A stretch of DNA of 20,983 nt, taken from the NCBI GenBank assembly GCA_030612085.1, contig JAUWOM010000007.1, positions 1-20,983 of the forward strand, in the 5' to 3' direction. The position numbers were made by a program, and so were the translations under genes. Every line of letters begins with the position of its first letter. Within the stretch, counting starts at the first letter, position 1. This stretch comes from Actinomycetes bacterium. Its GTDB lineage: Bacteria > Actinomycetota > Humimicrobiia > JAHJRV01. Positions 1 to 8,336 of the stretch are shown here, in pieces. The notes beneath the pieces are model-generated. The model saw only the letters and a program-made list of their open reading frames with translations, was not told the DNA's origin and ran no database searches.

Positions 1-512
1 AGATATTTAATGCTGATATAACTTACATAAGAATACTTACTTCATTTGTATATCTAGCAGCAATAATTGATGCATATTCAAGAAAAATAGTAGGATACGG
101 TCTAGGTAAAACCCTATCAGCTGATCTTACAATAGAAGCACTAAAAGATGCTATTTTAAAAAGAGACGTGTCAGATCTTATTCATCACTCTGACCAGGGT
201 ATTCAGTATTGCTCATCTGATTATGTAAAGATTCTAAAGGAGTACGGTATAGCTATATCCATGTCATCTAAAGCAAGCCCTTATGATAACAGCATAATAG
301 AATCTTTTTTTAGGTCACTTAAGATTGAAGAAGTATATATGTTTAACTATGAAACATACAGAGATGTTATTAAAAGAATACCCTATTTTATTGAAGAAGT
401 TTATAATAAAAAAAGATTACATTCTTCACTTGGCTATATGTCACCAGAAGAATTTGAAAGTAAAATTAAATATAATAAAATTAAAAAAAGTGAAGTCCGT
501 CAGTTGGTTTAA
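1..512 (+). CDS. IS3-family transposase OrfB, 3' part (DDE integrase domain); 5' end outside the window
   Basis: The frame is open from the first bases of the window, so the gene starts upstream. This is the C-terminal catalytic half of an rve/DDE integrase. The first Asp is in the DITYI motif (bases 15-29), the second in HSDQG (near 190), and the Glu in NSIIESFF (near 290-310). The family tail YNKKRLHSSLGYMSPEEFE follows. All three catalytic residues are present and the frame is intact to the TAA at 510-512, so the visible part is not decayed. The protein would cut and join the element's DNA ends. In IS3 elements OrfB is usually made as an OrfAB fusion by frameshifting; that region is not visible here. 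The stop codon lies directly beside the element's right end. Confidence 0.93.
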   Translation, partial: IFNADITYIRILTSFVYLAAIIDAYSRKIVGYGLGKTLSADLTIEALKDAILKRDVSDLIHHSDQGIQYCSSDYVKILKEYGIAISMSSKASPYDNSIIESFFRSLKIEEVYMFNYETYRDVIKRIPYFIEEVYNKKRLHSSLGYMSPEEFESKIKYNKIKKSEVRQLV

Positions 513-513
513 C

Positions 514-551
514 TTAGTTAACATTGTGTCTAACTTTTGGGGTTCACACCA
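514..551 (+). repeat. Right terminal sequence of the IS3-family element
   Basis: These 38 bases immediately follow the transposase stop and contain the IS3-type end TGTGTCTAACTTTTGGGG followed by TTCACA. An identical 38-base copy lies at 12811-12848. The left end is outside the window, so the exact boundary and target duplication cannot be read. Confidence 0.75.
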
Positions 552-559
552 TTATTAGT

Positions 560-1025
560 ACTATATGAATAATTTTCAGTTTGTCAAGTTTTAAGTTTTT
601 GTTCGTTTCTATTAATTAATATATTATATCATTTCCTTAAAAATTAGTATAATTTAAATCGGTTTGTATATCCCTAGTCTTTCTAACTTAAGAATTATTT
701 AAACAAACAATGAATGATGATTAAGACATTTATTTTTTGAAACTGGAGTTCAGTATTTGGATGAAGTCCAATAGCACTTTCAAATTTAAAAATACTTCAT
801 AAAGAATTAAAATTATCTAAGTAACTTAATTATCATAATAAAAATTAGTTCAGAATTATAAATATATTTTATATAAAAAATTAAAACTATAGATAGAAAA
901 TTCTTCTTTAAATTTGATTCATTTTATGTAATTAGATATTTTTGGATAGATAATTTTAAATAAAGATTTTAACTTAGTTTATAATATGTATTTAAAATAG
1001 TAACTAAGAATGATTTGGAGAATTT
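560..1025. other. AT-rich gene-free stretch between the IS3 element and dedA
   Basis: No convincing gene or RNA is visible. A stretch near 735-835 reads for short distances in shifted frames (a dozen codons, then a frame change, then about 17 codons), which could be a decayed gene, but no family is recognisable. A TATAAT at 980-985 sits 40 bases before the dedA start without a good -35 partner. An SD-like TTGGAG at 1015-1020 belongs to dedA. Confidence 0.6.
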
Positions 1026-1655
1026 TTGACATACGAGAAAATATTAAGGTTCATATCTCAATACGGATACCTATTTGTCTTTCTTGCTGTTGCATTAGAA
1101 AATGGTGCATTTATTGGATTATTTATTCCTGGTGAGACTATACTTCTAACAGCAAGTTTTGTAGCTTCTATGGGCATTTTAAATATTTATATATTAATCC
1201 CAGTGGTTATTATAGGAGCTTTTTTGGGAGATAACTTTGCTTATTTCTTAGGAAAAAAAGGTGGAAGACCTGTTTTAGTTAAATATGGACCAAAATTTAG
1301 GATTTCAGAGGAAAAGCTTAAAAAAGCTGAAAATTTCTATGAAAAGCATGGAGCTAAAACTGTAATAATTGGTAGATGGACAGCTTTCTTAAGAACCTTT
1401 ACAGCATTTTTAGCTGGTGTAAATGAGATGAACTATCCAAAGTTTTTCCTTTATAATGCTATTGGAGCTATTACCTGGGGCTTGGGGAATTGTCTTTTTG
1501 GATATTTTTTTGGTAAAAATATTGATTTAATACTTTCTATAATTCATAAAATTGGATGGGTAACTTTAGCCATTATAATATTTATGATATTGTTATGGTA
1601 TATTTGGCGCAGGTGGTTAAGAGATTATTTATTTAGAAATAAGAAAGTTAAGTAA
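1026..1655 (+). CDS. dedA: DedA-family membrane protein (VTT/SNARE-associated domain)
   Basis: A 209-residue polytopic membrane protein with the hallmarks of the DedA family. It has a Glu followed by IPGE in the first hydrophobic segments (E25, residues 35-37). GDNFAYFLGKKGG lies at 68-80. The basic motif GRWTAFLRTFTAFLAG lies at 116-131, with both conserved arginines (R117, R123). Two further hydrophobic helices follow, the last near 176-195 before a basic tail. DedA proteins are inner-membrane transporters or flippases linked to envelope lipid recycling (undecaprenyl phosphate or phospholipid) and proton-motive-force maintenance; the exact substrate here is inferred. The start is TTG, supported by TTGGAG five bases upstream. 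It stands alone between the IS3 element and coaX and is not clearly in an operon. Confidence 0.92.
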   Translation: MTYEKILRFISQYGYLFVFLAVALENGAFIGLFIPGETILLTASFVASMGILNIYILIPVVIIGAFLGDNFAYFLGKKGGRPVLVKYGPKFRISEEKLKKAENFYEKHGAKTVIIGRWTAFLRTFTAFLAGVNEMNYPKFFLYNAIGAITWGLGNCLFGYFFGKNIDLILSIIHKIGWVTLAIIIFMILLWYIWRRWLRDYLFRNKKVK

Positions 1656-1763
1656 GTAGTTAAGATATTAGCTACATTAAATTGCTATTTAAGAACCCTT
1701 CTTTTGAGAGGGAATATAAAAATAAAATAAACTAATTAAATTTGATATTTATTGGAGAAGAAA

Positions 1764-2531
1764 ATGTTACTTGCAATAGATGTAGGAAATACTCAGACAG
1801 TTATAGGTGTAATAAAAAATGATGAGGTTGTCACTTCCTGGAGGATTTACACTCCAAAAATAAAAACTGGTGATGAAATAGGGTTGATGTTGGTGAAACT
1901 AATGGAAATAGAAAAAATAAGTCTTAATAACATTAATGATGCAATTGCTTGTTGTGTAGTACCAGGGGTTGAGGATCAATTAATTAAAGCTTGCAGACGT
2001 TATTTTGATGTGGATGTATTATTAGTTACAGGTGAGTTTGAAACTGGTATGAAAATTTTATATAAAAGACCAGTAGATGTAGGGGCTGACAGAATTGCTA
2101 ATGCAGTTGCTGCAAAGGAGGTTTATGGAGTTCCATGTGTGGTAGTAGATATGGGAACAGCTACCACTTTTGATGTTATATCCTCTAAAGGTGAATATTT
2201 AGGAGGAGTGATAGCTCCAGGAATGGAGGTTTCAGCTAAGGCTCTCTTTAGAAGTGCAGCAAAACTTTTTGATGTTGAGTTAAAGAAACCACCATCTGTG
2301 ATTGGAAATAGTACTGTAAGAAGTATTCAATCTGGTATATTCTGGGGAGTTATTGGGCAGGTTGATTACATTTTAAGAAAGATAGAAGATCAGTTAAAAG
2401 AAAAACCAATACTAATAACAACTGGTGGTCTATCAAGAATAATTGTTGAAAATAGCTCCTATAAATTTATACATGATTTAGACCTGACATTAAAAGGATT
2501 AAAAATAATATATGACAAAAATAGAAAATAA
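1764..2531 (+). CDS. coaX: Type III pantothenate kinase
   Basis: CoaX phosphorylates pantothenate with ATP, the first step of coenzyme A synthesis in the cytosol. The 255-residue protein has the ASKHA-fold signatures: LLAIDVGNTQT at the N terminus (D6), GADRIANAVAA at 107-117 with the catalytic-type D109, DMGTATTFDV at 129-138, and YLGGVIAPGM just after. Length is normal. A TTG 12 bases further upstream (1752) is in frame, but that TTG is part of the ribosome-binding site (TTGGAG, GGAG at 1754-1757), so the ATG at 1764 with 6-base spacing is the better start. A gap of about 100 bases separates it from dedA and 134 bases from the next gene, so co-transcription is possible but not shown. Confidence 0.95.
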   Translation: MLLAIDVGNTQTVIGVIKNDEVVTSWRIYTPKIKTGDEIGLMLVKLMEIEKISLNNINDAIACCVVPGVEDQLIKACRRYFDVDVLLVTGEFETGMKILYKRPVDVGADRIANAVAAKEVYGVPCVVVDMGTATTFDVISSKGEYLGGVIAPGMEVSAKALFRSAAKLFDVELKKPPSVIGNSTVRSIQSGIFWGVIGQVDYILRKIEDQLKEKPILITTGGLSRIIVENSSYKFIHDLDLTLKGLKIIYDKNRK

Positions 2532-2665
2532 GTAATTATTTACACGTCTTCTTAAGTGGGGAGCTTTCTGTTAAGATATTTCTCATGAATGAGATTAGAA
2601 ATTAAAATAATAAGAGAAAGTAAGGAATAGTTTAAATTCTAAAAATATAAATAGAGTAGAGTGTA

Positions 2666-3640
2666 ATGAACAATATAAAAAACATTGAGAAAGAGCCAAA
2701 GATTGATAAAAGTGTAGTTAGTATAAGTTTGGGTTCTTCTAAGAGAGATCACAAAGCATATGCTGAACTCCTTGGAAAAAAATTTAAAATTGAAAGAGTT
2801 GGAACAGATGGAGATATTAAAAAAGCTATAGAACTTTTAAAGCAGATGGATGGAAAAGTTAATGCCTTCGGATTAGGTGGAATAGATCTTTATCTTTGGG
2901 CTGGTGAGAAAAAATATGTTATAAGAGATGCATTAAAGCTAAAAAATGCAGTATCAAATACTCCAGTAGTGGATGGTAGTGGGATAAAAAATACTTTAGA
3001 GAGGGATGTAATTGAGGTCTTAAATCAAGCAGGAATTCAATTGAAAGGGAAAAAGGTGCTTATGACGAGTGCTGTAGATAGATTTGGTTTAGCTGAAGCA
3101 CTTTATAATGCAGGTTGCAAAATGCTTTTTGGTGACTTTATTTTTGGTTTGGGTATACCAATTCCTATAAGGAAGATGAAGACCCTAAAAATGATTGCAA
3201 AATTGTTATTGCCAATTTTAACGAAATTACCTTTTAAACTACTATATCCAATAGGGTCTGAACAGGAGAAAGCATCTATTAAAAAATATGAGAAATATTA
3301 TTTAAATGCAGATATAATAGCAGGTGATTTTCACTTTATTAAAAAATATATGCCAGACAATTTAACTGGAAAGATGATAATTACAAACACTATGACAATT
3401 GAGGATATAAATGAATTAAAAAAGAGAAATCTTGATATTCTGGTAGCTGTAACGCCGGAATTTTCAGGGAGATATTTTGGAACAAATGTTATTGAGGCTA
3501 TTTTAGTCTCTTTAATTGATAAGCCATTTGAAGAAATAACACATGATGATTATAGAGATATGCTATCTAAACTAAAATTCAGTCCTAAAATTATTTATTT
3601 GTATGTAAAGAGAGATGGAAGAAAAAATACGTCTAACTAA
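2666..3640 (+). CDS. Protein of the family annotated as quinate 5-dehydrogenase; function unproven
   Basis: A 324-residue soluble protein. Its N-terminal block (VVSISLGSSKRDH from about residue 17) and the blocks NAFGLGGIDLYLWAG, VVDGSGIKNTLERDVI and KVLMTSAVDRFGLAEAL resemble a conserved family found in thermophilic Clostridia-like anaerobes. From memory, databases label that family quinate 5-dehydrogenase. I see no textbook shikimate-dehydrogenase signature and no clear glycine-rich Rossmann loop, so the enzymatic label should be treated as a name only. A hydrophobic stretch near 175-195 (LKMIAKLLLPILTKLPFKLL) is too charged to call a membrane helix with confidence. The SD before the ATG is weak. 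The 3' end overlaps greA by 26 bases, so the two are probably co-transcribed. Confidence 0.6.
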   Translation: MNNIKNIEKEPKIDKSVVSISLGSSKRDHKAYAELLGKKFKIERVGTDGDIKKAIELLKQMDGKVNAFGLGGIDLYLWAGEKKYVIRDALKLKNAVSNTPVVDGSGIKNTLERDVIEVLNQAGIQLKGKKVLMTSAVDRFGLAEALYNAGCKMLFGDFIFGLGIPIPIRKMKTLKMIAKLLLPILTKLPFKLLYPIGSEQEKASIKKYEKYYLNADIIAGDFHFIKKYMPDNLTGKMIITNTMTIEDINELKKRNLDILVAVTPEFSGRYFGTNVIEAILVSLIDKPFEEITHDDYRDMLSKLKFSPKIIYLYVKRDGRKNTSN

Positions 3641-4082
3641 AGAAGGATACATAAAGTTAAAAAAAGAACTGGATCATCTTATAAATAAGAGAAGGTTGGA
3701 GATTGCCAGAAGAATTGGGGAAGCAAAAGCCTTTGGTGATCTTATGGAAAACTCTGAATATGATGATGCAAAAAGAGAGCAAGCTTTTGTTGAAGGCAGA
3801 ATATTAGAATTAGAAAGAGTTTTTAAAAATTCATTAATAATTAATGAGAACTCAGACAATGATAAAGTAGAAATAGGTTCAAAGGTTACTCTAAAAGAAT
3901 TAAAAACAGGTCAAATAAACATATTTCAACTTGTTTCATCAATTGAAGTAGACCCTTTGAATGGGAAGATATCTATAAATGCTCCTGTTGGGGAAGGTAT
4001 CTATCATAAAAAAATCGGAGATAAAGTAAAGGTTAAAACACCTCAAGGAGAATTTAAATATGAAATTATGGAAATCCAATAA
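3615..4082 (+). CDS. greA: Transcription elongation factor GreA
   Basis: GreA enters the RNA polymerase secondary channel and triggers cleavage of backtracked RNA. The 155-residue protein has the N-terminal coiled coil (about 1-75). The acidic tip reads GDLMENSEY, with D42 and E45 matching the catalytic acidic pair of the family. The C-terminal FKBP-like domain includes DPLNGKISINAPVGEGIYHKKIGDKVKV (about 114-141), the family's end motif. The start overlaps the preceding gene by 26 bases, and the ATG is preceded by purine-rich AGAGAGATGG inside that gene. The 3' end overlaps lysS by 23 bases. Such double overlap suggests translational coupling. The tip has Met where most relatives have Ser/Arg (DLSENAEY), a conservative change away from the catalytic pair. 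Confidence 0.95.
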   Translation: MEEKIRLTKEGYIKLKKELDHLINKRRLEIARRIGEAKAFGDLMENSEYDDAKREQAFVEGRILELERVFKNSLIINENSDNDKVEIGSKVTLKELKTGQINIFQLVSSIEVDPLNGKISINAPVGEGIYHKKIGDKVKVKTPQGEFKYEIMEIQ

Positions 4083-5565
4083 ACTAAAAGATTTATTAAA
4101 AAATAAAGCTATGTCTTCAGATGTTATATCAAGATATAAAAAAGCAAAACAGATTATTGAATCTGGTAAAGATGCATTTGTATCAAAATATGATTGTAAA
4201 AATACAGTAGGAGAAGTCATAGAGCTATATAGTCATCTAAAGCCCGGAGAGAGTAAACAGGAAAGTATCAGTATATGTGGAAGAATTATAGCTATAAGAA
4301 AACATGGCAAATTAACCTTTGCTGATATTAGAGACCAAACTGGAGATATTCAACTATATCTGGATAAAAAGAGAATAGGCGATATTTATGATTTTTTTGA
4401 CTTACTTGATATTGGTGATTGGATAAGCATTGAAGGATATCCGATAAGAACAGCAAGAGGTGAGTTTTCCATAATGGTTGATAAGGTAGCTCTGTTAACA
4501 AAATCATTAAGACCACTACCAGAAAAATGGCATGGTTTGAAAGATAAAGAAGTTCGATATAGATATCGTTATCTTGACCTAATTTCAAACCCTAAAGTCA
4601 AAGAAACATTCACAAAAAGAAGTAAAATCATAAACTTAATAAGGCAATTTCTTATTTCAGAGGGATTTATGGAATTTGAAACTCCAATGCTTCAGTCTAT
4701 ACCTGGAGGAGCTACAGCAAAGCCATTTAAAACCCATCACGATACATTAGATATGGATCTTTTTTTAAGAATTGCTCCCGAACTTTACTTAAAAAGACTG
4801 ATAATTGGTGGATACGAGAAAGTATTTGAACTAAATAGAAATTTTAGAAATGAAGGAATTTCTTATAGACATAATCCTGAATTTACAATGCTTGAAGTTT
4901 ACCAGGCATTTGTTGATTATAGAGAGATGATGAATTTAACTCAAAAAATTATTCTCTATATTATGGATAATTTAGTAGAAGATAAAAAAATATCTTATCT
5001 GGAAAATGAAATAGATATAAATCCTCCATGGAGAGAAATGACGGTTTTAAATTCAATAGAAAAGTTTGCAGGTGTTAAACTGTCTTTTGAAATGACAAGA
5101 AATAAGGTATCAAAGATTGCAGATGAAATTGGTGTTAATTTTGATGAAAAATTAGGAGTTGGAGGAATTATTAATAGAATTTTTGAAAAGAAAGTTGAAA
5201 ATAAAATTATCCAACCTACATTTATAACAGACTATCCTAAAGAGGTATCACCACTTGCAAGAGAGCATTCTAAAAACCCAAATCTTACTGAAAGGTTTGA
5301 GCTTTTTATTGGTGGAATTGAAATAGCAAATGCATTTTCTGAATTAACTGATCCGCTTGATCAAAGAATTCGTTTTGAACAGCAGCTATGTACTGAAGAA
5401 ATAGAAACTGAGATGGATGAAGATTTTATTAGAGCCCTTGAATACGGAATGCCACCCACTGGAGGATTAGGAATAGGAGTTGATAGATTAGTAATGATAA
5501 TGACTGATTCTGCATCAATAAGAGATGTAATACTATTTCCTCACATGAGATCAAAAAAAGAATAA
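4060..5565 (+). CDS. lysS: Lysyl-tRNA synthetase, class II
   Basis: Charges tRNA-Lys with lysine. The 501-residue protein has an N-terminal OB-fold anticodon-binding domain (ISICGRIIAIRKHGKLTFADI, about 70-90). All three class II motifs follow: motif 1 around EGFMEFETPMLQ, motif 2 FRNEGISYRHNPEFTMLEVYQ starting at residue 262, and motif 3 GLGIGVDRL at 469-477. The start lies 23 bases inside greA but is well supported: AAGGAG at 4045-4050 with 9-base spacing to ATG. The family usually has about 490-510 residues, so it is full length. No T-box leader is possible given the overlap; expression should follow greA. Confidence 0.97.
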   Translation: MKLWKSNKLKDLLKNKAMSSDVISRYKKAKQIIESGKDAFVSKYDCKNTVGEVIELYSHLKPGESKQESISICGRIIAIRKHGKLTFADIRDQTGDIQLYLDKKRIGDIYDFFDLLDIGDWISIEGYPIRTARGEFSIMVDKVALLTKSLRPLPEKWHGLKDKEVRYRYRYLDLISNPKVKETFTKRSKIINLIRQFLISEGFMEFETPMLQSIPGGATAKPFKTHHDTLDMDLFLRIAPELYLKRLIIGGYEKVFELNRNFRNEGISYRHNPEFTMLEVYQAFVDYREMMNLTQKIILYIMDNLVEDKKISYLENEIDINPPWREMTVLNSIEKFAGVKLSFEMTRNKVSKIADEIGVNFDEKLGVGGIINRIFEKKVENKIIQPTFITDYPKEVSPLAREHSKNPNLTERFELFIGGIEIANAFSELTDPLDQRIRFEQQLCTEEIETEMDEDFIRALEYGMPPTGGLGIGVDRLVMIMTDSASIRDVILFPHMRSKKE

Positions 5566-5587
5566 ACTTTCATTTCTTCTCTTAAAA

Positions 5588-5638
5588 GTAGGGCAAGGCT
5601 TTGGTCTTGTATTAAAAGCAATCCTAAGGGGTGCCCTG
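5588..5638. repeat. Dispersed palindromic intergenic repeat, copy 1
   Basis: The sequence begins GTAGGGCAAGGCTTT and ends GTGCCCTGC, so the ends form an inverted repeat (GGGC/GCCC), with an imperfect inner stem CAAGGC/GTCTTG. It aligns over its whole length with 13059-13112 (about three quarters identical by eye). The two copies sit in different intergenic regions, which fits a small mobile or MITE-like palindromic unit. Confidence 0.65.
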
Positions 5639-5647
5639 CATATATAT

Positions 5648-5668
5648 CCTCTCCCTTGGTGGGAGAGG
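5648..5668. repeat. Perfect hairpin in the lysS-clpC gap
   Basis: CCTCTCCC and GGGAGAGG form a perfect 8-bp stem around a 5-base loop, followed by a second partial purine-rich arm (GGAGAGGGGGAA at about 5674-5685). There is no T-run, so it is a poor intrinsic terminator. The wording resembles CCCTCTCCC-type intergenic repeats known from many environmental bacteria. The remainder of the 323-base gap, to 5888, is AT-rich with no gene seen. Confidence 0.5.
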
Positions 5669-5888
5669 AATAAGGAGAGGGGGAATTTAAAATACCTGTG
5701 AAAAAACATCACAAAGCTATTAATTTAATGAAATATTAGATTTTTAAGAAATTCAAGGAGATTTAATAATAATATAAAATTAAAATTTATGAAATTCTAA
5801 TCTTATTATGATATATTTATCTATAGAAATTGAAATAAATTTAACTTCTAAATACGGGAGAGAATATTAGTGAGATAGGATAGAAGAT

Positions 5889-8321
5889 ATGTTTGAAAGA
5901 TTTAATGAGAAAGCAAGAAAAGTAATTATTAATGCACAGGAAGAGGCAAGGAATCTAAATAAAAATTGGATCGATACTGAACATTTGCTTTTAGGTTTAT
6001 TAAAAGAACGTAAAAGTTTAGCTTATAAGATTCTTCAAAATTTAGGAAAAAATCCCGATGATATAAGGACACAGATATTACAGATAATTAGAAGAGACAC
6101 AGTTGAGCCAGTTGGTCCAATTCCTTTTACCCCCCAGGCAAAGAAAGTTTTAGAAATGTCTCTAAGGGAAGCTTTATCATTGGGTCATCATTTCATTGGA
6201 GTAGAACATTTACTACTTGGCATAATTAGAGAGGGTGAAGGCATTGCTTCAAAAATACTGAAGAATAATGGCGTAGAGTTATTGGCGGTAAGGAAACAGA
6301 TAGCAGAAATGTTAGGAAAAACTGAAATATTTGCTAGAAGCAAGACTTATAAAAAAAATAAGATGCTCAAAAAATTTGGAAGAAATTTAACTCAATTGGC
6401 TAGAGCGGATAGGTTAGATCCCGTAATTGGCAGAATAAAAGAGATAGAGAGAGTGATGCAGATATTATCTCGTCGTACTAAAAACAATCCAGTTTTAATC
6501 GGCGAACCAGGGGTTGGGAAAACTGCAATTGTAGAGGGATTAGCACAGCAAATTATAAAAGGAGATGTACCACCAACTTTAAGGAATAAGGAAATTTATA
6601 CCTTAGATTTGGGAGCAATGGTAGCTGGTTCAAGATATAGGGGGGATTTTGAGGAGAGGATGAAAAAGGTCCTTGCAGAAATAAAAAGCCATGGAAATAT
6701 CATCTTATTTATAGATGAACTTCATACACTTGTAGGAGCAGGAGCGGCCGAGGGAGCTATCGATGCAGCAAGTATATTAAAACCTATGTTGGCAAAGGGA
6801 GAGCTTCAAACAATAGGGGCTACTACTATGTCAGAGTATAGAAGATATGTGGAGAAGGATGCTGCACTTGAAAGAAGATTTCAACCCATATTTGTAGAGG
6901 AATCAACTGTAGATGAGACTGTAGATATATTACGAGGTCTCAAGGGTAGATATGAAGCTCATCATTGTATAATAATTACTGATGATGCTCTGGTATGTGC
7001 TGCTAAATTGTCTTCAAGATATATTACTGATAGATTTTTACCTGATAAGGCAATAGATTTAGTTGATGAAGCTGCATCAAGAGTGAGGATAAGAAATATA
7101 ATATCACCTCCTGATCTAAGTAAGATAGACAAACAATTAGCTGAGATAAGAGAGAAAAAGGAGGATATGATAGATGTTCAGGATTTCAAGACAGCAGCCA
7201 AGATTAGAGATAAAGAGAAAGCACTTCTTCTAAAAAGAAAAGAATTGCAGAAAAAAGCTCTTACTTTTCAGAAAGGAGTAAAAGTTACAGAGGAGAATAT
7301 AGCAGAGATTCTGTCCAGTTGGACAGGTATTCCGGTATATAGACTTACAGAGGAGGAAACACAAAAATTATTGAGGATGGAAGAAGAGTTACAAAAGAAA
7401 GTAATATCACAGAAGGAAGCTATAAAAGTTGTATCTCAAACAACAAGGAGAGCACGCTCAGGATTAAAAGATCCCAAGAGACCTTCAGGTGTTTTCATAT
7501 TTTTAGGCCCATCAGGCGTGGGAAAAACACTTCTTGCAAAGGTGTTGGCTGAATTTCTCTTTGGAAGTGAGGATGCATTGGTTCAGGTGGATATGTCAGA
7601 GTATATGGAAAAACACTCAATTTCAAAATTTATTGGTTCTCCTCCAGGATATGTCGGATATGAAGAGGGCGGACAACTTACCGAAATGATTAGAAGAAGA
7701 CCATATTCAATAATTTTAATGGATGAAATTGAAAAAGCCCATCCGGATATACTTAATGTTTTACTTCAAATTTTTGAGGATGGCCACTTAACTGATGCTC
7801 AAGGAAGGAGAGTGGATTTTAAAAATACAGTAGTAATAATGACTTCAAATATTGGACAGAGATATATACAAAAAGCCACTCCAATTGGGTTTAAGAGGAG
7901 CTCTAAGGGAAAAGTTATGTATCAGGAAATAAAAGAAAAAGTTTTGGATGAGATGAAAAAGACTTTTAGACCTGAATTTCTAAACAGAGTAGATGAAACA
8001 ATTATGTTTAATGAACTGACCAGTGATGATATAAGAAAAATAATAGATCTTGAGATGAAAAAAGTTGAACAGCAACTCTCATTTCATAACATAACTTTAA
8101 AGCTCTCAAAAGGTAGCAAAGATTTACTTATTGAGAAGGGATATGACCCCACTCTGGGTGCTAGACCATTAAAGAGAGCTATTCAAAAAATTATTGAAAT
8201 ACCTATTTCAGACAAGATAATCTCTGGAGAGGTAAAAACAGGTGATAAAATTTTTACAGAACGAAAAGGTAAAAAAATTATTTTTAAAAAGAAGAAACAG
8301 CAATCTAAAATAAAAAGTTAG
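5889..8321 (+). CDS. clpC: ATP-dependent Clp protease ATPase subunit ClpC
   Basis: An 810-residue Hsp100 unfoldase that feeds proteins to ClpP. Order of domains: two Clp N repeats (about 1-145); first AAA+ module with Walker A GEPGVGKT at 205-212 and Walker B Asp/Glu at 276-277; a short middle domain with a UVR-type sequence DFKTAAKIRDKEKALL near 432-447, which marks ClpC rather than ClpB; second AAA+ module with GPSGVGKT at 540-547 and Walker B D612/E613; then the C-terminal D2-small domain. It ends in a lysine-rich tail. Both ATP sites are intact. The usual Firmicutes partners ctsR, mcsA and mcsB are not upstream; lysS is. The SD (TAGGAT, about 7 bases away) is modest. It ends in tandem TAG stops, 15 bases before the inferred radA start. 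Confidence 0.97.
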   Translation: MFERFNEKARKVIINAQEEARNLNKNWIDTEHLLLGLLKERKSLAYKILQNLGKNPDDIRTQILQIIRRDTVEPVGPIPFTPQAKKVLEMSLREALSLGHHFIGVEHLLLGIIREGEGIASKILKNNGVELLAVRKQIAEMLGKTEIFARSKTYKKNKMLKKFGRNLTQLARADRLDPVIGRIKEIERVMQILSRRTKNNPVLIGEPGVGKTAIVEGLAQQIIKGDVPPTLRNKEIYTLDLGAMVAGSRYRGDFEERMKKVLAEIKSHGNIILFIDELHTLVGAGAAEGAIDAASILKPMLAKGELQTIGATTMSEYRRYVEKDAALERRFQPIFVEESTVDETVDILRGLKGRYEAHHCIIITDDALVCAAKLSSRYITDRFLPDKAIDLVDEAASRVRIRNIISPPDLSKIDKQLAEIREKKEDMIDVQDFKTAAKIRDKEKALLLKRKELQKKALTFQKGVKVTEENIAEILSSWTGIPVYRLTEEETQKLLRMEEELQKKVISQKEAIKVVSQTTRRARSGLKDPKRPSGVFIFLGPSGVGKTLLAKVLAEFLFGSEDALVQVDMSEYMEKHSISKFIGSPPGYVGYEEGGQLTEMIRRRPYSIILMDEIEKAHPDILNVLLQIFEDGHLTDAQGRRVDFKNTVVIMTSNIGQRYIQKATPIGFKRSSKGKVMYQEIKEKVLDEMKKTFRPEFLNRVDETIMFNELTSDDIRKIIDLEMKKVEQQLSFHNITLKLSKGSKDLLIEKGYDPTLGARPLKRAIQKIIEIPISDKIISGEVKTGDKIFTERKGKKIIFKKKKQQSKIKS

Positions 8322-8336
8322 TAGAGGGAGGCAGTA

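Noticed and set aside
325..558. 77-codon plus-strand frame inside the IS3 transposase
   Set aside because: It is a shifted frame of the transposase, lysine/isoleucine-rich by composition, running through the IS end.
735..835. Possible decayed gene upstream of dedA
   Set aside because: Short frame-shifted runs only; no family motif and no SD, so chance in AT-rich DNA is as likely.
1695..1715. Hairpin after dedA (CCCTTCTTTTGAGAGGG) as terminator
   Set aside because: The stem is only 4-5 pairs and no T-run follows.
1752..1763. Upstream TTG start for coaX
   Set aside because: The TTG overlaps the TTGGAG ribosome-binding site of the better-placed ATG at 1764, which gives the family-typical N terminus.
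5566..5888. CtsR operator or heat-shock element before clpC
   Set aside because: No GGTCAAA-type heptad repeat or CIRCE-like inverted repeat was seen.
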